A DNA stretch of 64,000 nucleotides from Actinoplanes auranticolor (GTDB taxonomy: Bacteria; Actinomycetota; Actinomycetes; Mycobacteriales; Micromonosporaceae). Of this stretch, positions 60,643 to 64,000 are shown one piece after another. The DNA lies in NCBI RefSeq assembly GCF_018332655.1, contig NZ_BOQL01000021.1:186001-250000 (forward strand). Reading direction: 5' to 3'. The notes under the pieces were generated by a model. It was not told where the DNA came from and did no database searches. It worked only from the letters and a program-made list of their open reading frames with translations. How positions within the stretch are numbered: position 1 is the stretch's first letter; the number at the start of each line of letters is the position of its first letter. Made by a program: the position numbers and the translations under genes.

Positions 60643-61944
60643 TCACCCCCGTCCGCGCCCCAGGGACTCGACCGCCTTGATCAGGTCGTTGTCCCCGGCC
60701 AGGTCCGGTGCCAGCAGAGCCAGGAGGTCGGGCACGGATCCCGCGCGCTTCCGGTACGGTGCGGCACCTTCGTCGTTCACCGGCGCGCCGAGGCCCCGCA
60801 GGTGACCGATCCAGGCGGCCAGCACACGCACCGCGGCGCCGGGCATCCGGCCAGCCGCGCGTTCGGCCCGCAGCACCGGCAGCACCCGGATCGGCAGCTT
60901 CTGCGAGCCGTCCGCGGCGATCTGGGCCAGCAGGTGCCGGATCCGCGGGTTGGTGAACCGGGCGGTCAGCGCCGCGCGGTAGTCGGCCAGCTCGCCGGCG
61001 GGCAGCGGCACGTGCCTCGACGCCTCGTCCCACCACTCCGACAGCCAGTCCCGGCAGACCGGGTCGGCCATGGCCTCGGCGATCGTGTCGTGGCCACGCG
61101 CGCTGCCGGCGTACGCCAGCAACGAGTGCCCGCCGTTGAGCAGCAGCAGCTTGCGGGTCTCGTGCGGGGTGACGTCGCCGACGAAGCGCGCGTCCCACGC
61201 CGGGCGCCCGGCCGGGAAGTCGCCGCTGAGGACCCATTCGGTGAAGGGTTCGGTGACGACCGGGACGGCGTCGGCGAAGCCGGTGCGCTCGTGCACCGCC
61301 CGTACGTCGTCGTCCGTGGTGCGTGGGGTGATCCGGTCGACCATGGTCGTCACGAACGAGACCGAGTCGCGGATCCACGGCGCCAGGGCCGGGTCGGCGG
61401 CCGCGGCCAGGTCGAGCACGACCCGGGCGGTGACCTCGCCGTTGCCGGGCAGGTTGTCGCAGGACACCACGGCCAGCGGTCCGGCGCCCGCGGCCCGGCG
61501 CGCGGCCAGGCCGGCGACCAGCCTTCCCGGCACCGTGACGGGAGCCGCACCGCTGCGCACAGCTTCGAGGTCGGCGCGCACCGCAGGGTCGCTCAGGTCG
61601 AGCCCGCCGCTCCGGTCGCGGCGGTAGGCGGCCTCCGTGACGGTCAGCGTCACCACCGCCACCTCGGGCCGGACCAGGTATCCGCACCAGGCCGCGACGT
61701 CGGTGCCCGGGTGCGCGGCGACCACCGCGCTCTGCGCGGCCATCTCGTCGTGTTCGGGACCGCGGACGATCAGCGTGTACCGGCCGTGCTGGGCGGCCAG
61801 CCGGTCGGCCAGCTCCGGGGACCGCCCGGTGAACGCGGCGATGCCCCAGTCCGCGGCGTCCGGGGCGGCCCCGGTGTACCAGGCCTGATGCGCCCGGAAG
61901 AACCCGCCGAGCCCGAGATGGACCATGCGCACCGGCGCGGTCAC
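60643..61944 (-). CDS. uxuB: Fructuronate reductase (mannitol dehydrogenase family)
   Basis: The GTG overlaps the uxaC stop (GTGA) with AAGGTG upstream. The 433-residue product starts with a Rossmann motif (HLGLGGFFRAHQ), carries VSCDNLPGNG and the catalytic KLLLLNGGH motif of polyol-specific long-chain dehydrogenases. Next to uxaC the likely reaction is NADH-dependent reduction of fructuronate to mannonate; tagaturonate reductase is a close alternative. Confidence 0.8.
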   Translation of the reverse strand: MTAPVRMVHLGLGGFFRAHQAWYTGAAPDAADWGIAAFTGRSPELADRLAAQHGRYTLIVRGPEHDEMAAQSAVVAAHPGTDVAAWCGYLVRPEVAVVTLTVTEAAYRRDRSGGLDLSDPAVRADLEAVRSGAAPVTVPGRLVAGLAARRAAGAGPLAVVSCDNLPGNGEVTARVVLDLAAAADPALAPWIRDSVSFVTTMVDRITPRTTDDDVRAVHERTGFADAVPVVTEPFTEWVLSGDFPAGRPAWDARFVGDVTPHETRKLLLLNGGHSLLAYAGSARGHDTIAEAMADPVCRDWLSEWWDEASRHVPLPAGELADYRAALTARFTNPRIRHLLAQIAADGSQKLPIRVLPVLRAERAAGRMPGAAVRVLAAWIGHLRGLGAPVNDEGAAPYRKRAGSVPDLLALLAPDLAGDNDLIKAVESLGRGRG

Positions 61945-63338
61945 AGCTTGAACACCTTGCGCGGCTGGTCGCTGACGAGGCCGGTGAGCGTGTCGTGGGC
62001 CTCGTCCTCGTCGAGCCGGTGGGCGGCGACCAGGCCGGCCAGGAAACCGGCGTCGAGGCGGCGCGACATGTCGTGCCGGGCCGGGATGGAGCAGAAGGCC
62101 CGGGTGTCGTCGATGAAGCCGGACAGCCGGCTGAACCCGGCGGTCTCGGTGACCGCCGCCTGGAAGCGCCCGATCTCCGCGGGGTTGTCGAGGAACCACC
62201 AGGGCGCGCCCGCGTACACCGCGGGGTAGAAGCCGGCCAGCGGGGCGATCTCCCGGCTGTACACGTCCGGGTCCACGGTGAACAGGACCAGGTGGAAGCC
62301 GGGGTACGTGCCGAAGCGGCTGAGCAACGGGCGCAGCGAGCGGGTCAGCTCGACGGCGAGGGGGATGTCGTGACCGGTGTCCGGGCCGTACCGCTCGAAC
62401 GTGGCCGGGTGGTGGTTGCGGTAGACGCCCGGGTGCAGGGTCATGACGAGCCCGTCGTCGCACGACATGCGGGCCATCTCGAAGGTCATGTGCTGCCGGA
62501 AGGCGGTGGCCTCCTGCGGGGTGACCGTGCCGTCCAGGGCCGAGCGGTAGATGCGTTCGGCGTCGCGGTGGCCGAGCGGTTCGGTGCCCGCGTCGGCGTG
62601 GCCGTGGTCGGCCGAGACGGCGCCGTGCGCTACGAAGTACCGGCGGCGTTCCTCCAGCGCGGCGACGTAGCCGGTGTAGTGGCCGCAGTCGCCGCCCAGC
62701 TCCTTGACCGCCTCGGGCCAGCCCGGCCGCCCGACCTCCAGATAGCGGTCGGGCCGGAAGGTCGGCGCGACGGTGGTGGACACGTCCGGGTCGGCCCGCA
62801 GCGCGTCGTGGGCGGCCAGGTCGTCCGCGGGGTCGTCGGTGGTGGCGAGGAAGTCGATGCCGAAGCGGCGCAACAGCGCGCGCGGCCGGTGGCCGGGCTG
62901 TGCCAGCTGACCGGCGATCAGGTCGTAGAGCGCGTCGGCGTTGGCCGCGGAGGGCCGCTCGGTCACGCCGAAGATGTCCACCAGCTCACTGTCGAACCAG
63001 TACCGTACGGGCGTACCGCGCAGCAGGTGCCAGTGGCTGCACAGCAGCCGCCACGCCGCCCGGGCCCGGTCCTCGGCCATCGGCCCTTCGCCCACGCCGA
63101 GGTCGGACAGCGGGACGCCACCGGCGTGCAGCAGCCGCGTCACGTAGTGGTCGGGCTGGATGAGCAGGCTGGTCGGATCCGCGAACGGCGTGTCCTCCAG
63201 GAGGAGGCGCGGGTCGACGTGCCCGTGCGGCGAGACGATCGGCAGGTCCCGGACGGCGGTGTACAGCCGGCGGGCGATGTCGCGTACGCCGGGTTCGGCC
63301 GGCAGCAGGCGGTCGGGGTGCACGGTCAAGGTGGCCAT
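61941..63338 (-). CDS. uxaC: Glucuronate isomerase
   Basis: The ATG at 63338 has GAGG eight bases upstream. The 465-residue amidohydrolase-superfamily enzyme has SPHGHVDP near residue 35 (metal-binding H-x-H), HGHADAGTEPLG and FDSELVDIFG motifs of UxaC. Family knowledge: converts glucuronate to fructuronate (and galacturonate to tagaturonate), the first step of hexuronate breakdown. Operonic with uxuB, divergent from a sugar-binding lipoprotein. Confidence 0.9.
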   Translation of the reverse strand: MATLTVHPDRLLPAEPGVRDIARRLYTAVRDLPIVSPHGHVDPRLLLEDTPFADPTSLLIQPDHYVTRLLHAGGVPLSDLGVGEGPMAEDRARAAWRLLCSHWHLLRGTPVRYWFDSELVDIFGVTERPSAANADALYDLIAGQLAQPGHRPRALLRRFGIDFLATTDDPADDLAAHDALRADPDVSTTVAPTFRPDRYLEVGRPGWPEAVKELGGDCGHYTGYVAALEERRRYFVAHGAVSADHGHADAGTEPLGHRDAERIYRSALDGTVTPQEATAFRQHMTFEMARMSCDDGLVMTLHPGVYRNHHPATFERYGPDTGHDIPLAVELTRSLRPLLSRFGTYPGFHLVLFTVDPDVYSREIAPLAGFYPAVYAGAPWWFLDNPAEIGRFQAAVTETAGFSRLSGFIDDTRAFCSIPARHDMSRRLDAGFLAGLVAAHRLDEDEAHDTLTGLVSDQPRKVFKL

Positions 63339-63515
63339 CGCCTGAGCCTCACGGCGCTCGGCCCGGTCCACAAGCAATTGCCATCTGTTGTCGGCGCCGC
63401 CAAGCAACAACGTGCAACTGATTGCCTGGCGCTGAGCCGCGACGCAACCATCTCGTAACACTCCCGCCGTAATGCGGATCACATCGCACCGGCGACAAGC
63501 CAAGGGAGATCGACG
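63339..63515. promoter_or_regulatory. Divergent uxaC/transporter promoter region with repeated GCAA/TTGC elements
   Basis: In this 177-bp AT-richer region CAAGCAA occurs at 63371-63377 and 63401-63407, and two inverted elements GCAATTGC (63374-63381) and GCAA-N4-TTGC (63414-63425) lie between. They look like binding sites for a LacI/GntR-type sugar regulator, which is not in the window. AAGGGAG at 63502-63508 serves the transporter gene. Confidence 0.4.
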
Positions 63516-64000
63516 ATGGGCTCGAGGACTTTGCGTGCAGTGGTGGCGCTGGCCGGTGCGACGGCACTCACCGTCGCGCTCGGCGCCTGCGGTGGCGATG
63601 ACGACGGGGGCGGCAGCGGCGGCGGCAAGACGCTCAATGTGCTGATCGGCGCCAACACTCAGTACCCGCAGGAGCAACAGGACTGGCAGAAGTCGGTCAG
63701 CGACAAGTTCAAGGCGCAGACCGGCGCCGACGTCAAGTGGGAGACGTTCGCCAGTGCGAACGACGAGCTGACCAAGATCCAGACCTCGGTGGTGTCGGGC
63801 ACCGGCCCGGACGTCTACGCCATCGGCACCACGCTGACCCCGACCGCGTACTCGACCAGGGCGTTCGTGACCCTCGGCGACGAGGAGTGGCAGAAGCTCG
63901 GCGGCAAGGACAAGTTCGTGCCGTCCTCGCTGGGCATCTCCGGACCGGACGCGGAGAACCAGATCGGGGTCCCGTGGGTCGGTCGGCCGTTCGTGATGGT
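63516..64000 (+). CDS. Sugar ABC-transporter solute-binding lipoprotein (3' end outside window)
   Basis: The ATG follows AAGGGAG. The product has a lipoprotein signal ending LGAC, a Gly/Ser/Asp-rich tether, then the start of an SBP_bac_1-type binding protein (TLNVLIGANTQ, SGTGPDVYAIG, WVGRPFVMV). It is cut off at 64000. Divergent from uxaC/uxuB, so it probably imports a uronate or oligosaccharide for that pathway. Confidence 0.8.
   Translation, partial: MGSRTLRAVVALAGATALTVALGACGGDDDGGGSGGGKTLNVLIGANTQYPQEQQDWQKSVSDKFKAQTGADVKWETFASANDELTKIQTSVVSGTGPDVYAIGTTLTPTAYSTRAFVTLGDEEWQKLGGKDKFVPSSLGISGPDAENQIGVPWVGRPFVM

Noticed and set aside
1..64000. CRISPR arrays, tRNA, rRNA or insertion sequences
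   Set aside because: No regularly spaced repeats, no recognisable tRNA/rRNA, and no transposase-like protein was found on either strand.

Overview
The window is very GC-rich DNA with GTG starts, ATGA/GTGA stop-start overlaps and gene families typical of filamentous actinomycetes. It most resembles a Micromonosporaceae-type chromosome (Actinoplanes/Micromonospora-like); this is inferred from family content, not from a marker gene. I found no rRNA, tRNA, CRISPR array or insertion sequence.

Positions 1-37,626 are a dense conflict (anti-phage/self-nonself) island. After a truncated M48 metalloprotease (1-696) come: a caspase-STAND ATPase-TPR protein (849-5486); a six-gene minus-strand operon with VWA, coiled-coil, multi-TM and OmpA-lipoprotein products (5458-10340); a Lamassu/ABC-3C-like triad of winged-helix middle component, Rad50-like ATPase and PD-(D/E)XK nuclease (10490-15124); a DUF559 nuclease + winged-helix + AAA/HerA double ATPase operon (15367-20328); two head-to-head CATRA units sharing one 120-bp promoter region, one ending in a TIR domain and the other in a cyclase-like domain plus a degenerate TIR (20325-24925); an operon of SIR2-DUF4020-like, DUF2971 and CHAT-TPR proteins (24912-32319); a two-TM + SIR2-like pair (32436-35014); and a caspase with two tiny partner proteins (35149-37626).

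Positions 37,871-53,638 are a natural-product gene cluster. A seven-gene plus-strand operon (45138-51705) encodes the aminoshikimate-type pair GriI/GriH for 3-amino-4-hydroxybenzoate, an amidohydrolase, an adenylating ligase, a salicylate-hydroxylase-like monooxygenase, an EntA-like SDR and a PhzD-like isochorismatase. The divergent minus-strand genes encode a PhzE-like chorismate-amination enzyme, a large LuxR-family ATPase regulator, a second aromatic monooxygenase and an unknown protein. Together they could make two aminohydroxybenzoates, 3,4-AHBA and 3-hydroxyanthranilate, activate one and oxidise the other to an aminoquinone. That is the building-block set proposed for dibenzodiazepinones of the diazepinomicin type. 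A palindrome CTACTCA-N2-TGAGTAG lies between the divergent operons, with a near copy before the monooxygenase. A second LuxR regulator and a Crp-type regulator close the cluster.

Positions 53,947-60,601 return to conflict biology: two paralogous proteins with a sigma-factor-like helical region and a shared C-terminal module, a tiny protein paralogous to the one beside the caspase, and a zinc-ribbon CHAT protease. The caspase locus (35149-37626) and this CHAT locus therefore share two small modules while the protease differs. Two small genes of unknown function follow.

Positions 60,643-64,000 are metabolic: fructuronate reductase and glucuronate isomerase genes (hexuronate catabolism), divergent from a sugar ABC-transporter binding lipoprotein cut by the window end.
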